DNA of 64,000 nucleotides from Deltaproteobacteria bacterium UBA5205 (GTDB lineage Bacteria > Desulfobacterota > Syntrophorhabdia > Syntrophorhabdales > Syntrophorhabdaceae), in the NCBI GenBank assembly GCA_002412715.1, contig DHVP01000023.1, positions 1-64,000 on the forward strand. Direction: 5' to 3'. The notes under the pieces were generated by a model. That model had not been told where the DNA came from. It saw nothing but the letters and a program-made list of their open reading frames with translations, and made no database searches. The translations under genes were made by a program, and so were the position numbers. Below, one piece after another: positions 9,459 through 18,171 of the stretch (its first letter is position 1; the number at the start of each line of letters is the position of its first letter).

Positions 9459-10238
9459 ATGCGTTTCAAACTACGTTCCGTCCTGCTTTCCCTTTCCATC
9501 TTCCTTCTCCTCATATCCCCAACCTTTTCCGGTCCCCTTGAGGACTGTGCGGAATATGCCCGGCTCGGTGTTCCCGGACAGGACGGAGATCTCCTCTGCC
9601 GTACCGGCCACCTCCTTGCCCACGACCCCGTCCGTAAGACACCCATATGGGTTGCGGAGCGCGTCACCGGGGAAAAAGCGACGAGCGCAGTGGTGCCACG
9701 GGAAGAGGGGTCGTTCCGGATTGACCCCGGCTTGAAGAAGGGAAGACGTGCAGGACTCTCCGACTACCGGAAAAGCGGTTACGACAGGGGTCACATGGCG
9801 CCGGCCGCCGACATGCGCTGGGAGAAGCAGGCGATGATCGAGTGCTTCTACCTCTCCAACATGGTCCCCCAGGTGGGCAAGAAAATGAATCAGGGGATCT
9901 GGAAGGCCCTCGAAGAGCGGGTCCGTACCTGGGCGATAGACAGGGGAGAGCTCTTCATCTACACGGGTCCCATATATGACGGCGGGATCACGAAGACGAT
10001 CGGGAAGAACAAGGTGGCGGTCCCTTCCCACGTTTACAAGATCGTTTATGACCCCGGCAGGCAGGAGGCCATAGCCTTCGTCATGCCGAATAAGGCCCTT
10101 GAGACACAGGACCTGCCCCAGTATATCGTCACCGTAAGGGACGTTGAGGAAAAGACAGGGCTCGACTTCTTTTCGGGCCTGGAGAAGGAACTGCAGGACA
10201 GCATAGAGACCACCAGGGCCACCGGTCTCTGGCAATAG
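9459..10238 (+). CDS. Secreted DNA/RNA non-specific endonuclease
   Basis: This 259-residue protein has a clear signal peptide (MRFKLRSVLLSLSIFLLLIS, cut near residue 24). The catalytic signature YDRGHMAPAADM places the general-base His of the Serratia/NucA family. Downstream, the segment with SNMVPQ and the NQGIW stretch carries the Mg-binding Asn. It should cut DNA and RNA in the periplasm or outside the cell. The gene starts the + strand cluster lying between the two Kai loci. The frame is intact. Confidence 0.92.
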   Translation: MRFKLRSVLLSLSIFLLLISPTFSGPLEDCAEYARLGVPGQDGDLLCRTGHLLAHDPVRKTPIWVAERVTGEKATSAVVPREEGSFRIDPGLKKGRRAGLSDYRKSGYDRGHMAPAADMRWEKQAMIECFYLSNMVPQVGKKMNQGIWKALEERVRTWAIDRGELFIYTGPIYDGGITKTIGKNKVAVPSHVYKIVYDPGRQEAIAFVMPNKALETQDLPQYIVTVRDVEEKTGLDFFSGLEKELQDSIETTRATGLWQ

Positions 10239-10285
10239 GGAAGGGATTACGCTATAGTTGTTGAAATAAGTGTAAGGAGGCCACC

Positions 10286-11278
10286 ATGGACATAGAGTTC
10301 CATTATTACATGACCTACATCATCGCGAGGAGGGCGGGGTTCAGTTCCAACGATTCCCACGTCATCGCCTATTCCTCGCAGTACACTGATGACAACACCG
10401 ATGACAAGACAGGACCTTTCTACATCAGCCAGGATACCCCCGACGCCTATGAACGTTACATCAGCCAGACCACCAACATCCTCAAGCCCCAGAAGGACCT
10501 CATGCGCATATACCCGGTATTCCACTTCCTCCCCGGTTCCCTTACCGAGATAGTAGGGGATTCAGCGAGGCGCGCCGACGGGAAGCTCCACCTGATGAAC
10601 ACGATTCCCAACAGCTTAAGTGCCAGGAAGGTGCTCGCCGAGGCCCTCGGCCTCCATGATCTCTACCGCATCGGGATAGCGACCCACACCTTCTCCGACA
10701 CCTTCGCCCACCAGAACTTTGTCGGGGCCGATGACGGCTTCAACGACATGGCGGGACTCCTGGAGAAGCTCATCCCCAGCGTGGGCCATGCGGACGCAAA
10801 GCACAGTCCCGACATACCGAACGAGATCTGGCAGGATAAACGCCTCGTTCCGAGCCACGCCTCCATTAACAACAAGCCACGCTTTCTCGATGCCGCGGGA
10901 TGCCTCTTCGACCTCTATCGGGGTCGGTTTACCGACGATGCCGTGAGGAGCTCTCTTATTACGGACCTCGGCAATGCCATCGGGGACAGCACGAGTACGA
11001 AGACACAGCGTGTCAGGAACTACAAGGCCCTCATCGGCGGAGAGTTCACGAAGTACGACGAGGACGCCTGGTTCAAGGACGCCGTCGGCTTCACGACCGC
11101 GGACACCTCCGGGGGAGGGGATACGGCGCCGGGGACCCAGACGAGGTGGGTGTGGAAGGACAATTACAGGGAAAGCCACTGGTTCAAGTTCCAGGAGGCG
11201 GTCAAGGCTCACCAGGAATATGTCTTGGCAAACGTTGTGCGCCCCATATACGCGACGATGGAGCAGACGACGTGGTAG
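10286..11278 (+). CDS. DUF6765-like protein, possible zinc-dependent hydrolase fold
   Basis: This 330-residue protein begins MDIEFHYYMTYIIARRAGF and then SSQYTDDNTDD, which resembles the DUF6765 family. The histidine-rich GIATHTFSDTFAHQNF (about residues 129-144) recalls the metal-binding helices of zinc phospholipase C-like folds, but this is inference. No signal peptide is seen. A ribosome binding site (AAGGAGG) precedes the ATG. It lies 47 bases after the nuclease gene and 37 before the YiiX-like gene, so the three are probably co-transcribed. Confidence 0.65.
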   Translation: MDIEFHYYMTYIIARRAGFSSNDSHVIAYSSQYTDDNTDDKTGPFYISQDTPDAYERYISQTTNILKPQKDLMRIYPVFHFLPGSLTEIVGDSARRADGKLHLMNTIPNSLSARKVLAEALGLHDLYRIGIATHTFSDTFAHQNFVGADDGFNDMAGLLEKLIPSVGHADAKHSPDIPNEIWQDKRLVPSHASINNKPRFLDAAGCLFDLYRGRFTDDAVRSSLITDLGNAIGDSTSTKTQRVRNYKALIGGEFTKYDEDAWFKDAVGFTTADTSGGGDTAPGTQTRWVWKDNYRESHWFKFQEAVKAHQEYVLANVVRPIYATMEQTTW

Positions 11279-11315
11279 TAAGAGTGCCAGCGCCGGTCGG
11301 AACGGAGAGGGAATC

Positions 11316-11897
11316 GTGATCCACACCTACGAGATAGAAGGCCTGAGGGTCCAGACGGGTGACCTTCTCTGTACCAGCGACGGGGGCGGCGCGGACATCA
11401 CCGGGCAGTTCTGGCGCCTGATCGGGAAACTCATACCGGGTGATGTGGACCACATCGTCATCTATGTCGGGCCCGGAGGGAGGTGCGTTGAGGCAGGTGC
11501 GAAGGGTAAGGTCATCACCTTCAATATTACCGGCAACACGTGGAACGCCAACGAGATGAAATCCGAGAGAGGCCCCTTTGTGGATATGCTCTACGGTGCT
11601 GCATATCCTCTCCTGTCCGCGGATATTGACCCGGCCGGGGCCGTGGCGATCCGGGAAGACGTTGCCGCCTACTCCGTCAGGCAGGCGGAGCTGGAGAAGC
11701 CCTACAACTTCAACTTCTTTGATTCAGGTACAGAAGGATCCTTCTACTGCAGTCAGCTGGCATACAGGGCGTACCTGAGAAACGGGATTGATCTCAACAC
11801 AGGCGCCTCGGTCTGGAGCATTCCCGGAACGGAGAAGATCGTCCTTCCGCAGGAGATATGGGACGGGTGTGTGCACGAGAGCGTGGGCGGGCGGTAG
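11316..11897 (+). CDS. YiiX/YebB-like permuted papain-fold hydrolase
   Basis: This 193-residue protein starts at GTG 11316, which has GGAGAGG in front. The longer open frame upstream is out of keeping with coding content and overlaps the previous gene. GDLLCTSDGG, then VDHIVIYVGPGG with the catalytic His, and later SFYCSQLAYRAY with the catalytic Cys give the circularly permuted NlpC/P60-like order seen in YiiX/YebB proteins. The substrate is unknown; relatives act on lipids, amides or peptides. There is no signal peptide. Confidence 0.75.
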   Translation: MIHTYEIEGLRVQTGDLLCTSDGGGADITGQFWRLIGKLIPGDVDHIVIYVGPGGRCVEAGAKGKVITFNITGNTWNANEMKSERGPFVDMLYGAAYPLLSADIDPAGAVAIREDVAAYSVRQAELEKPYNFNFFDSGTEGSFYCSQLAYRAYLRNGIDLNTGASVWSIPGTEKIVLPQEIWDGCVHESVGGR

Positions 11898-12422
11898 TGA
11901 TGAGATTGCCGCGCAGCCCGTTATCAAGCCTGTAAGGAGGTTTTGTGGGGAAGCGAAATAGTGGATGGACTGACAGAATGACTCCAGCGCTCAAGACCCC
12001 TATTCACAGGTAGCTCATGCCTCATAAAGGCAGACTGGGATTCTTTTCCGTAGAGCGAGGCGATAACATACTTAGTTAGTAACTAAGCTTAATCGTCATC
12101 ATGAGGGAAGAATGATCTCGAAAGCGTTGTTCCCGTACCGTCATAACCTTTATCGTTATACCATTCATCGCATCTGGAACGAACGCAAGCCCTATGCCAC
12201 GTCCGCCCGATCAGGGGTCTGCACTACCTCGGCTTGACACCATTGAATCTGCCTCGGCATCGGCTTTTCCTTGCCATCACCCGGCCGGTGCCGTGGGCCT
12301 TCTCTCAAAACCAACTTACTAGAGATAGTCTTCAGGGTGGATCATTTTCGGTTATCGTTTGCCCTTCAGGTGGGTCAGTTTTGGGTTACCAGAACCATCG
12401 GCTCACGGACAAAACCCGGGAA
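11898..12422. other. Gap with a short palindrome and remnant repeats
   Basis: No convincing gene is present. A 22-codon frame starts at GTG 11945 behind TAAGGAGG but has no recognisable product. A perfect palindrome CTTAGTTA/TAACTAAG lies near 12069-12086 and could be an operator. Two similar blocks about 35 bases apart (GTGGATCATTTTCGGTTA near 12336 and GTGGGTCAGTTTTGGGTTA near 12370) resemble the repeated ends of IS21-type elements and suggest IS debris. Confidence 0.45.
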
Positions 12423-12626
12423 GAGGAATACTTCCGGGCCATGGCGATCATCGCCACCATCCAGGACCTTTTGGGCCATGAGCATGTGACCACGACCCAA
12501 CGGTACTGCCGGGTGGTGAACCTCAAGGTTCAAAGGGATTACTATAAGGCCATGGAGGCCGTTCTCCGGAAGGCCCAGGACGAATCCATGGAAAGGAGCC
12601 ATGAATGGAGAGATGAATTCTGTTGA
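12423..12626 (+). pseudogene. C-terminal remnant of a tyrosine recombinase
   Basis: The frame encodes IQDLLGHEHVTTTQRYCRV, which matches the end of tyrosine recombinases: the LLGH box with its histidine and the catalytic-type tyrosine in TQRYCRV. The N-terminal and central catalytic parts (first Arg, HxxR) are missing, and sequence upstream in this frame is unrelated. It is a leftover of a mobile element integrase between the two Kai loci. Confidence 0.7.
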
Positions 12627-12937
12627 CAGGAGCAGGGAGAAAAACAGATAATGGAAAAGGATGCCTAACTACATAATATCACAAGACAAAGAAGGCTTTG
12701 TTACGTATCTACGAGTCTTTGCCCAACACGTTTTGGTGAGTTTGACAATTACCGGATGAAATGAACAAAAGGGGCGGGGTCATTTTCTGACCTTACCCGC
12801 GATTCAGAAGTTATGAGAGCTTATAGGCCGCTTCCCTGTACTTTTCCCATAACCGGCAATGACGTTAACGTTTTTAAGCTATAAAAACCTAGCCGATGCC
12901 CAGTCGAGCCGATCGATGCACGCACAAGCGAGTCCTG
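12627..12937. other. Non-coding gap at the convergence of the Kai loci
   Basis: These 311 bases lie between recombinase debris and the end of the right kinase gene. No gene, clear terminator or repeat was recognised. A stretch with 'GGGGTCATTTTCTGACC' near 12776 looks like a mobile-element edge but is unassigned. Confidence 0.4.
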
Positions 12938-15511
12938 TCACACTTTGGCCTTCGCATCCAGGAGACGCCGGGCTAGTTGTGCTAACTCACGGTTAACAAC
13001 GGGTTTCATAAGAAATCCTTGAATTCCGATCTCCCTTGCTTTTCCTGGTGAAAGAGTGTCGCTTTGGCCTGTACAGAGAATGATGGGGATGGTGGCGCTT
13101 ACTTTCAATAATTCCATTGCGAGGTCCGTCCCCTTCAGATTTGGCATTGTCTGGTCCGTAATGACAAGATCAAATTTATGGGGCTCTTTGCGAAATATGG
13201 CCAATGCCTCCATGCTGTTTGTCGTTGCGACAACGTCGTAGCCCAGTCTGGTCAGCCTTTGCTCATTCAACTCGACCAGCATATCTTCATCATCGACTAT
13301 AAGTATACGCTCCTTGCCTCCCCTCACAGGATCCTCCTTCTCTTTGGAGCGTTCTTCCTGGTTGATCTTCGGGAAATACACACGAAAGACAGTTCCTTTT
13401 TCCGGTTCGCTCTCTACGGCAATGTATCCGTTGTGACTCTTTATGATACCGTGGACAACAGAAAGACCCAAACCCGTACCTTCCCCTTGTTCTTTCGTTG
13501 TAAAAAAAGGATCGAATATTCGCTCGAGGGTCTCGGGCGTCATACCGCTTCCTGTATCGCTCACCTCCAGGGCGACGTATTCCCCTGCTTTCATGTCCGG
13601 AAGAGGCATCAGATCTCTTTCTTGCAGAGAGATTTTGGACACTCTTATATCCAGCGTGCCCCCTTTGTCTCTCATGGCATGGGCTGCGTTCGTGCAGAGG
13701 TTCATCAAGATTTGATGCATTTGCACGGGGTCGGCAAATATCTGGTCGTCATTCGTGAGGTTCTTCGATACGATTTTAATCGTCGTGGGAAGTGTGGGTC
13801 TCAGTAGCTTGAGTCCTTCGGTGACGACATCATTCATCGCCAGGGGTTTCTTGTCCTGCTCAGATTTACGGCTGAAGGTAAGGATCTGTTTCACGAGATC
13901 GCGACCCCTGCGTGTTGCTTCTAAAACGATTACTAATTTTCTTGATTCGGGGCTATCGGGTGCAACATCTTCAAGCAGCATCTCGGTGAATCCGATAATA
14001 CCTGCAAGGATATTATTAAAATCATGGGCTATGCCGCCCGCAAGAGTGCCCAGGGCTTCCAGTTTCTGAATCCGGATGAGATGCTCCTCAGCTTTGCGGC
14101 GCTCCTCTGTTTCCAGCAGGAGCTTACCGTAAGCGGACTGCAGGTCCGCAGTACGTTCCTCCACGAGACGATCCACCTCGTTCTTTGCTTCGAGGAGGGC
14201 ATCTTCGGCCAGTTTCTGTTCGGTAAGGTCCACCACCGCAATACCAATCCCCGTGATCTTTCCGCCAGGGTCCCTGATTGGTTCATAGTAGAGGTCAAGG
14301 AATAACCGGCGACCATTGCTGGTAAGCCACTGCTGCACATGCACGTCACTCCCTGACTCAAGCACTGCGCGCTTAACTTCAAGGATCTCCGCTATATCTT
14401 CCGGAGCGAAGAGGTCAGCATCTGTTTTTCCGACAATCTCTTCGGGCCGCCGGCTCCGCTGGTTGTAAGCCCACTGGTAGACGAAATTGCGATCCTGTAT
14501 AGCCACGGAGACCGGGGCGTTTTTGAGTGCCAGCCGGAACCGTGCCTCGGTTTCGCGCAGAGTATCCTCCATCCGTTTACGCTCGGTGATGTCTCGAGTA
14601 ATCCCCAGGGTTCCTACAATCTCACCGTTGCTGTCCCGGAACGGTGTTTTCGTTGAAAGGCAGATACGCGTACCGTTCGGTGTCCGCGCCACCTCTTCTA
14701 CGACGAGGCTTGTGCCTGATTCCATGACCATTCGGTCATTTTCCATAATCGCTTCTCCGGCCGCCGGGTCTACGTATAAAGCCCGGTCGTCCTTTCCTAT
14801 AACCTCTTCGAGGGGCTTTCCCACGAACTTAAGTACGGCGGGATTGGCAAAGATTAGTTTACTTTGACGATCTTTAACGAAGATGGGGTCAGGGATGGTT
14901 TCTGCAAAAGCGGTCAGTAGCGCCTGGCTTTCCCTCAATGCTTGAGTTCGTTCAGCGACTTGCTCTTCAAGGAGGTCCCGGTTCTTCTCCAGCATCGCCT
15001 GAACACGCTTCTGTTCAGTCAGATTAGCGGTCACGATGCAGAAGGTCTCTGCATCATTACCTGTGAGCAAATTAGCGGAGAGAGCGACTGGCACCACTCG
15101 CCCACCAGCGGTTTTGAGAGAGAATTCTCCCCTGCAGCCCTCGGCCCCACACTTCTCGAGGATCGCTTCGAGCGATTGACCAACCTGAGCTACAATAAAA
15201 TCGTGAAGAGAAATGCCAATGATCTTATTAAGAGGCATCCCGACAAGCTCCGAGAAGTGCTTATTGCAATAAAGGATCGTGCCTTCGGCCGCTATTGTGA
15301 GGGCGCCTTCGGACATGGTTTCCATGAGAGTGCGGTATGGTTGATCGGGTCCCTGGAGGGTGAACACCTGCTGACCGTCTGGTCCGTCGACTACGAGCGC
15401 ATCGACCTCGTTATTTCTGATAGCCCGGAGAGTCTCTTGGAGTTCCTCGACGAGCGACTGTGTGGTTATCAGGTCACTCTCAAGTTCCTTGTAAGTTCTC
15501 CTCTTACCCAT
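12938..15511 (-). CDS. Hybrid PAS histidine kinase-receiver (right locus)
   Basis: This 857-residue paralogue of the kinase at 6733 shares its N-terminal coiled coil and PAS (MGKRRTY, NEVDALVVDGPDG, MSEGALTIAAEGTILYCN). The middle PAS domains differ (SQALLTAFAETIPDPIF and FRLALKNAPVSVAI). HisKA has His496 in GGIAHDFNNILAG, the ATPase has DTGSGMTP and GEGTGLGLSVV, and the receiver has Asp786 in VITDQTMPNLKG. It is cytoplasmic by sequence. It starts 2 bases after the kaiB3 stop, so it belongs to the kai operon. Being a hybrid kinase, it may pass phosphate to a separate HPt protein that is not visible here. Confidence 0.93.
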   Translation of the reverse strand: MGKRRTYKELESDLITTQSLVEELQETLRAIRNNEVDALVVDGPDGQQVFTLQGPDQPYRTLMETMSEGALTIAAEGTILYCNKHFSELVGMPLNKIIGISLHDFIVAQVGQSLEAILEKCGAEGCRGEFSLKTAGGRVVPVALSANLLTGNDAETFCIVTANLTEQKRVQAMLEKNRDLLEEQVAERTQALRESQALLTAFAETIPDPIFVKDRQSKLIFANPAVLKFVGKPLEEVIGKDDRALYVDPAAGEAIMENDRMVMESGTSLVVEEVARTPNGTRICLSTKTPFRDSNGEIVGTLGITRDITERKRMEDTLRETEARFRLALKNAPVSVAIQDRNFVYQWAYNQRSRRPEEIVGKTDADLFAPEDIAEILEVKRAVLESGSDVHVQQWLTSNGRRLFLDLYYEPIRDPGGKITGIGIAVVDLTEQKLAEDALLEAKNEVDRLVEERTADLQSAYGKLLLETEERRKAEEHLIRIQKLEALGTLAGGIAHDFNNILAGIIGFTEMLLEDVAPDSPESRKLVIVLEATRRGRDLVKQILTFSRKSEQDKKPLAMNDVVTEGLKLLRPTLPTTIKIVSKNLTNDDQIFADPVQMHQILMNLCTNAAHAMRDKGGTLDIRVSKISLQERDLMPLPDMKAGEYVALEVSDTGSGMTPETLERIFDPFFTTKEQGEGTGLGLSVVHGIIKSHNGYIAVESEPEKGTVFRVYFPKINQEERSKEKEDPVRGGKERILIVDDEDMLVELNEQRLTRLGYDVVATTNSMEALAIFRKEPHKFDLVITDQTMPNLKGTDLAMELLKVSATIPIILCTGQSDTLSPGKAREIGIQGFLMKPVVNRELAQLARRLLDAKAKV

Positions 15512-15513
15512 GG

Positions 15514-15879
15514 TTACTTTTTGTCGGGCTCCGGTTTGACCTCGTCCTTAGGTTTGAGGTCGAGACCCACGAGGATGCGCTCCACATCCGCCAGATTTCC
15601 GATAAACTTGCGCAGGGGCGGCGGCAGCTTCTTAACGAGTGTGGGGGCTGCGATGATCTGTTCTCCTTTGGCAAGGCCCGGTTGCTGGTAGATGTCGATC
15701 ACTTCCAGTTCGTAGCGGCCCTTCAGGCGTTCCTCGCAGATATTCTTGATATTTATGATGGACTGGGTAGATCTCGGGGTGGCGCCTGCCACGTAGAGGC
15801 GCAGCACGTATTTCTTGTCTTCCGAGCCTTTGATGGCTTTTTCAAAGATCTCTATCTGGTCGTTAATCGTCTTCTTCAT
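15514..15879 (-). CDS. KaiB-like protein (kaiB3, right locus)
   Basis: This 121-residue protein is counted from ATG 15879 (MKKTINDQIEIF), which matches the start of the left copy and leaves 7 bases after the kaiB2 stop. An upstream ATG at 15915 would overlap kaiB2. The thioredoxin-like KaiB core is clear: YVLRLYVAGATPRS, IINIKNICEE, YELEVIDIYQQP, IIAAPTLVKKLPPPLRKFIGNL. A charged tail (KDEVKPEPDKK) follows. KaiB refolds to bind KaiC in cyanobacteria; here the partner would be the KaiC at 16261. The gene is intact, unlike the left copy. Confidence 0.85.
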   Translation of the reverse strand: MKKTINDQIEIFEKAIKGSEDKKYVLRLYVAGATPRSTQSIINIKNICEERLKGRYELEVIDIYQQPGLAKGEQIIAAPTLVKKLPPPLRKFIGNLADVERILVGLDLKPKDEVKPEPDKK

Positions 15880-15886
15880 ATCTTGT

Positions 15887-16207
15887 TTATACTTCAGGAA
15901 GCGGGCGGAGGTCAAGACCGACGAGAACCCTCTCGGTATTGGACAGGTCTCCGATAATTTTTCTGACCGGCTCGGGAAGTTTTCTCACCAGCGTAGGGAT
16001 GGCGAGGATTTGATCACCCGCTGCAAGGGTGGGGTTCTTTAAAAGGTCGATGATCTCGATCCGGTACTTGCCTGAGAGGTGTTCTTCGCAGATCTTTTTC
16101 AGGTTTGCAAAGGCGGCAAGCGATTTCGGGGTCTGCCCTGCAACGTAGAGTCTAAGCTGCCAGAAATCCGGATTTTCTTCGGGTTCCTGTGATCGTTGTT
16201 TTGTCAT
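15887..16207 (-). CDS. KaiB-like protein (kaiB2, right locus)
   Basis: This 106-residue KaiB-family protein has FWQLRLYVAGQTPKS, FANLKKICEEHL, YRIEIIDLLKNP, ILAIPTLVRKLPEPV and IGDLSNTERVLVGLDL. Its size is close to classic KaiB (about 100 residues). It lies 53 bases downstream of kaiC with a clear AGGTGA-type ribosome binding region. It is one of three distinct KaiB proteins per locus. Which of them binds KaiC cannot be told from sequence. Confidence 0.88.
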   Translation of the reverse strand: MTKQRSQEPEENPDFWQLRLYVAGQTPKSLAAFANLKKICEEHLSGKYRIEIIDLLKNPTLAAGDQILAIPTLVRKLPEPVRKIIGDLSNTERVLVGLDLRPLPEV

Positions 16208-16260
16208 CGTTCACCTCCAGCCGCCTGTATCTTCTATTATTGCCGGTCAGCGTGCCTTAC

Positions 16261-17685
16261 TTAAACGGGTGCATCTCCCAACGTAAGACCGCCCGCCGTG
16301 AGGCGGTATTCCATGGATTGATGCGCGTGGCCCATGCCTCGTGATTTGACGATGGTAAGTGTCCGGTTGCCTTTGCCCTGACCGCCGCTGTCCTCAAGCA
16401 GAATCCAGGCGTCCATGAGCGAGGAGACGCCGGCACCCGTCCCCTCAAAGCTTTCCGGTTGAATGAGGCTCGTGAACAGGGAGGTTGCCTGCCTCATTTT
16501 CAGGAAGTCGATAAAGCGCGTGAGCATCGATTTAACATCCGCCTGAACGCCTATGAGGTTTGTCATGGGGTCGACAACGACCACTCGGGGGTTAAACTCT
16601 TCGATCATTTTCATCATCTGGAGAAGATGCATCTCAAGCCCCAGGTGCGAGGGCCTCTCGGAGCGGATAATGAGGCTCTTTTTTGCTATGCACGGTTCGA
16701 GGTCTATCCCGGCCTGGCGCATATTCCTGAGGATCTGCTGCGGGGATTCTTCAAAGGCGAAATAGATGGCCCGTTCATTCCTTTTACAGGCGGCTTCCGC
16801 GAATTGGGCCGCAATGGTCGATTTCCCGGTGCCTGCCGTACCCGAGACAAGGAGGGTTGAACCGACGTAATATCCCTTGCCCTCGAACATGGCGTCGAGT
16901 CCGGGGATGCCGGTTGAGACCTTATCTAAGGGCGCCTCCCCTGTCAGGCCCAAAGAGGTGATGGGAAGTATGGATATGCCGTCTTTATCGATGAGGAAGG
17001 GGTACTCGTTGGTGCCGTGGTATGACCCGCGGTATTTCACGACCCTGAGACGGCGTGTCGATAACTGTTCGGTGACCCTGTGGTCGAGAAGGATAACACA
17101 GTCCGCGACGTACTCCTCGATGCCGTAGCGGGTGATGGAATCCGTTCCCCGCTCTCCGGTAACGATGGCGGTGACACCTTTTTGCTTCAGCCAGCGGAAG
17201 AGGCGCCGAAGCTCTGCCCTTAAGATGTTCTCGTTGGCAAAGGAAGAAAAAAGGACTTCAATGGTATCGAGAACAACCCGTTTTGCCTTGACGGAGTCGA
17301 TCGCATAACCCAGACGGACAAAGAGGCCTTCGAGGTCGTATTCCCCGGTCTCGTCGATCTCGGAACGTTCCAGATAAACGTAATCAAGGGCGAGCTTCTT
17401 TTGCTTTACAAGGGAATCGAGATCAAAACCCAGGGAGGACACATTCGTCGTAAGTTCTTCTGCTGTCTCCTCAAATGCTATGAAGACGCCCGGTTCATTG
17501 AACTCGGTCGCACCCTTGACGAGGAACTCGAGGCCTATCAGCGTTTTACCGGAACCTGCCGCCCCCGTGATGAGTGTCGGACGGCCCCTCGGGATACCGC
17601 CCAGGGTGATCTCGTCGAGGCCCTGGATGCCTGTGGGGCATTTTGTGAGTTGGAAGCGGTCTGGTACTGGTTTATTTCGTGGCAT
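16261..17685 (-). CDS. kaiC: KaiC-like double RecA ATPase (right locus)
   Basis: This 474-residue paralogue of the left KaiC is very similar throughout. Walker A motifs are GAAGSGKT (about 40-47) and GTAGTGKS (about 281-288), and a GVSSLMDAWILLED segment sits at the phospho-site position of cyanobacterial KaiC. The start ATG at 17685 overlaps the end of kaiB1 by 14 bases, implying translational coupling. With kaiB1, kaiB2, kaiB3 and the kinase it forms a compact operon with no kaiA. Bacterial KaiBC without KaiA has been linked to stress responses or damped timing. Whether it keeps time here is unknown. Confidence 0.92.
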   Translation of the reverse strand: MPRNKPVPDRFQLTKCPTGIQGLDEITLGGIPRGRPTLITGAAGSGKTLIGLEFLVKGATEFNEPGVFIAFEETAEELTTNVSSLGFDLDSLVKQKKLALDYVYLERSEIDETGEYDLEGLFVRLGYAIDSVKAKRVVLDTIEVLFSSFANENILRAELRRLFRWLKQKGVTAIVTGERGTDSITRYGIEEYVADCVILLDHRVTEQLSTRRLRVVKYRGSYHGTNEYPFLIDKDGISILPITSLGLTGEAPLDKVSTGIPGLDAMFEGKGYYVGSTLLVSGTAGTGKSTIAAQFAEAACKRNERAIYFAFEESPQQILRNMRQAGIDLEPCIAKKSLIIRSERPSHLGLEMHLLQMMKMIEEFNPRVVVVDPMTNLIGVQADVKSMLTRFIDFLKMRQATSLFTSLIQPESFEGTGAGVSSLMDAWILLEDSGGQGKGNRTLTIVKSRGMGHAHQSMEYRLTAGGLTLGDAPV

Positions 17686-18091
17686 GATTTTGACCCCTCT
17701 TGATTTGTATGCTTTTCGGCTTCAGATCGAGGCCTACCAGGATCTTCTCGGTATCGTTCAGATCACCGATGAATTTTCTTAAAGGCGGTGGGAATTTCTT
17801 GATGAGGGTGGGTACCGCGATGATCTGTTCTCCCTTGGCAAGGACCGGTTGCTGGTAGAGGTCGATCACTTCCAGTTCGTAGCGGCCGTTCAGGTGTTCC
17901 TCGCATATCTTCTTGATATTCTCAACCGCGTGGCTTGATCTTAGAGAGACACCGGCGATATAGAGACGGAGTATCCACTTCGGCTGTTTCGACGACTTTA
18001 CGGCTTTTTCGGATGTCTTGACGCCGGTTTTGGAATAATCTTGCCCAGCTTCTCCCGTCTTCCCTTTGTGATTATTATTTTTCTGTGTCAA
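17672..18091 (-). CDS. KaiB-like protein with N-terminal extension (kaiB1, right locus)
   Basis: This 139-residue protein has a KaiB core (ILRLYIAGVSLRSS, AVENIKKICEEHL, YELEVIDLYQQP, IIAVPTLIKKFPPPLRKFIGDL). A polar, Lys-rich extension of about 35 residues precedes it and a basic tail follows. The gene is intact while its left partner is frameshifted. It is the first gene of the right kai operon, about 80 bases downstream of the LuxR-type regulator, and overlaps kaiC. Confidence 0.88.
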   Translation of the reverse strand: MTQKNNNHKGKTGEAGQDYSKTGVKTSEKAVKSSKQPKWILRLYIAGVSLRSSHAVENIKKICEEHLNGRYELEVIDLYQQPVLAKGEQIIAVPTLIKKFPPPLRKFIGDLNDTEKILVGLDLKPKSIQIKRGQNHATK

Positions 18092-18171
18092 GTTAAGATA
18101 TTATATACGGATAACAGGTATATTTCATTCGGAAAAGATACTTACATAATACTTATGTGAATCAAGTACAT

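Noticed and set aside
10974..11315. Upstream extension of the YiiX-like frame
   Set aside because: It overlaps the DUF6765-like gene out of frame and encodes Arg/Ser-rich nonsense. GTG 11316 has a ribosome binding site and starts the conserved part.
12336..12388. Second complete IS21-type element
   Set aside because: Two end-like repeats are seen, but no transposase genes accompany them; at most this is debris.
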